Shown here piece after piece: positions 62,460 through 64,000 of a stretch of DNA of 64,000 bases. Origin of the DNA: Comamonas odontotermitis (GTDB taxonomy: Bacteria; Pseudomonadota; Gammaproteobacteria; Burkholderiales; Burkholderiaceae_C); assembly GCF_020080045.1 (NCBI RefSeq), contig NZ_CP083451.1:3149001-3213000 (forward strand). The letters run 5' to 3'. The translations under genes and the position numbers were made by a program. Within the stretch, counting starts at the first letter, position 1, and every line of letters begins with the position of its first letter. Below the pieces are notes generated by a model. The model had not been told where the DNA came from and did no database searches. It saw only the letters and a list, made by a program, of their open reading frames with translations.

Positions 62460-64000
62460 CTACCACCAGAAGATGCCGAGATGATCCTCGATACGTACAG
62501 GGTCCCGATGGGGTTTACGGATGACCTGAATTTCTCCGTCAATTCCGACAGCTGCCACAAAAGCTCCTCCGTCTTGCTGAGCAACCCCTTGCAGCATTAA
62601 GCGACCTTGTTGAGCAGTGAAGGACCCGCCTTGGTCTGTGGCATACACCTGGGCCCAGGTGTCCCCAAACAACGCCTTGAGTCCTTTGTCTCGCAAAATG
62701 ACAGTGTGAACAGGCTTGGCTCGCGCAATGATGGACGGCGCGTTGATAACCATGTTCTGGCCTGCATACATGGTTCCGCCATTGTTGAGCACGGTGCCTC
62801 CAGCATCTACCCGCAGGTCATTGGCAGCCATGACCTTGCCTCCCATCAGCTTCTCAGTGCTATTAGCTGTTGTTTTGCATATGAAAAGCACGCAGCGCTT
62901 GCTGTACTCAAACATTCCGACGCTATGCGCCTCATTGGTGAAAGCGCCTTTCGTCTTGATATCCACGCTACCTGCGTTGGAATAGATGAACCCACCAGTG
63001 TTGGACAAAGATGCGCCTGAAACGCTGACATTGCCTTGAGCGACCCAGTAGCCGAGATTTTTCTCGTCCGCAAGGCTTCCCATGTCTACCCGGTAGCCAT
63101 TCTTGCGAGACAAGAAGCCCGATGTACGCCAGTCCGAGGATTCACTACCCAGGATGTGCGCGCTTTCATTGGTGATGGCACCTTGGCTGACTAGGTCCAG
63201 GTTCAAGTTAGAGACAAGTCGCGCGTTCACGGAGTGAATCCCGCCTGCGCCAGACTCCAGCTTGATCGAGTCACCCTTACCGAAAATAACACTGGTCTTT
63301 TCTGCACCTACGGGGCTGCGGTTCTCTATGCCATTGCCTGCTTTCAGGTAGACCGCGTAAGGGCTTTCCTCCGAGAGCCTTTGGGTGCCAACAATTTCCC
63401 CACCAATATTACGAATGGAACCGATCGCCTGCAAATTCGCTTGCAAGCCAGCAGAGACCAGGCTTTGATGCGCATCTACACCTTCTAGATGGATATCTGC
63501 TGCACTTAAATTGACAGAGCCTTGTGCACCGATCTTGCCACCAAGCTGAACCAGGTCTCCCGTGGCAGACAATGTAAAATTACCCGCCGAAGCTACCATT
63601 TCACCTTCGTTGCGGACACCTGCGCCTTTATCAGTGACCAGGATTTCGATCTTGCCTGCTGTGACTTTGGAGCCCGCCCCTACCTTAATTGCGACTTCTT
63701 TGCGCTCCGCAGAGCCTGCTTGATAGTAAACCCAAGGGGTCAGGTTATCGACCGGTGACGCTGCAGTATCGAAACTGGCCTTGGAGTCCCCGGCCACCAT
63801 GCGCACCTGCGCGCTGGATGATGTGTAGTTATTGGCAACTGGGCCGTTAACCTCAATATTCTTGGCGATCATCTCAAGACGGATGAGATTTCCTGCGATC
63901 CCTTGGTCGCCCACCTGGATGGTGCCTTGACCTGTAGTGACATCGACAAAGCGCTGGTTGTGACCTGCGCTTTGCTGCTGGTCCCTTAAGCTGATGGCGC
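62460..64000 (-). CDS. C-terminal part of a second TpsA exoprotein (cut by the window edge)
   Basis: At least 513 codons of a filamentous haemagglutinin-like protein enter from the window's right edge. The visible part is beta-helical repeat (LESGAGGIHSVNARLVSNLN, GGTVLNNGGTMYAGQNMVIN) and ends in VRIEDHLGIFWW. No haemagglutinin or toxin tip is visible, and no immunity gene follows; cdiB begins 12 bp later. It is thus a TpsA adhesin or a shaft without a CDI tip, likely cotranscribed with cdiB and cdiA. The N-terminal TPS domain, if present, is outside the window. An internal GTG at 63914 is not the true start. Confidence 0.75.
   Translation of the reverse strand, partial: AISLRDQQQSAGHNQRFVDVTTGQGTIQVGDQGIAGNLIRLEMIAKNIEVNGPVANNYTSSSAQVRMVAGDSKASFDTAASPVDNLTPWVYYQAGSAERKEVAIKVGAGSKVTAGKIEILVTDKGAGVRNEGEMVASAGNFTLSATGDLVQLGGKIGAQGSVNLSAADIHLEGVDAHQSLVSAGLQANLQAIGSIRNIGGEIVGTQRLSEESPYAVYLKAGNGIENRSPVGAEKTSVIFGKGDSIKLESGAGGIHSVNARLVSNLNLDLVSQGAITNESAHILGSESSDWRTSGFLSRKNGYRVDMGSLADEKNLGYWVAQGNVSVSGASLSNTGGFIYSNAGSVDIKTKGAFTNEAHSVGMFEYSKRCVLFICKTTANSTEKLMGGKVMAANDLRVDAGGTVLNNGGTMYAGQNMVINAPSIIARAKPVHTVILRDKGLKALFGDTWAQVYATDQGGSFTAQQGRLMLQGVAQQDGGAFVAAVGIDGEIQVIRKPHRDPVRIEDHLGIFWW

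Overview
The window is a GC-rich stretch of a betaproteobacterial chromosome, most likely from the Comamonadaceae (a Comamonas, Delftia or Acidovorax-like genome). The evidence is several Bug/TctC-type binding proteins, a TRAP carrier, IPTL-CTERM surface proteins, and a dispersed roughly 50-bp intergenic hairpin repeat that I associate with this family from memory. No rRNA, tRNA or CRISPR array was recognised. No database search was run, so names rest on motifs and family knowledge.

Positions 1-13500 are mostly core genes. They include an HxlR regulator, serine acetyltransferase (cysE), the tRNA methyltransferase trmJ divergent from suhB, and mutS overlapping an Anbu-type proteasome-like protease. 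A minus-strand catabolic cluster follows (cupin dioxygenase, two short-chain dehydrogenases, a Bug binding protein and an IclR regulator), then uppP and an odd solo ABC ATPase. Positions 13500-19000 hold two secreted IPTL-CTERM proteins separated by an intact IS4-family element that landed inside the terminator of the first. Positions 19000-23000 are the molybdate module: modE divergent from modABC with a ModE-like palindrome between them.

Positions 23000-40000 carry an OmpA-like protein, a TRAP transporter split across two strands (dctQM, a PhyH-type oxygenase, then dctP opposite), a GNAT acetyltransferase, a P-loop kinase, an unusual WG-repeat and Bug-domain fusion, the xseB-ispA-dxs isoprenoid operon, a Rieske oxygenase, an EamA exporter and a 3-mercaptopyruvate-type sulfurtransferase. 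A secreted protein with an internal duplication ends this part at about 41600.

Positions 41900-64000 are a two-partner-secretion / contact-dependent growth inhibition (CDI) locus read on the minus strand. From upstream to downstream it holds the 3' end of a second TpsA exoprotein (cut by the window edge), the outer-membrane transporter cdiB, a giant cdiA of about 3834 residues, and its immunity gene. Downstream lies a roughly 7-kb archive of displaced toxin tips and immunity genes. One orphan tip (CT-1) still carries a 453-bp copy of the cdiA pre-toxin segment, so recombination could swap it onto cdiA. The resident tip and CT-1 are diverged relatives with features suggesting a class I methyltransferase fold. 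Other modules look like nucleases with cognate immunity genes, including a tandem immunity pair, and two remnants are broken. At two seams a secretion-signal reading frame abuts a copy of the dispersed hairpin repeat and then a CdiA-derived fragment.
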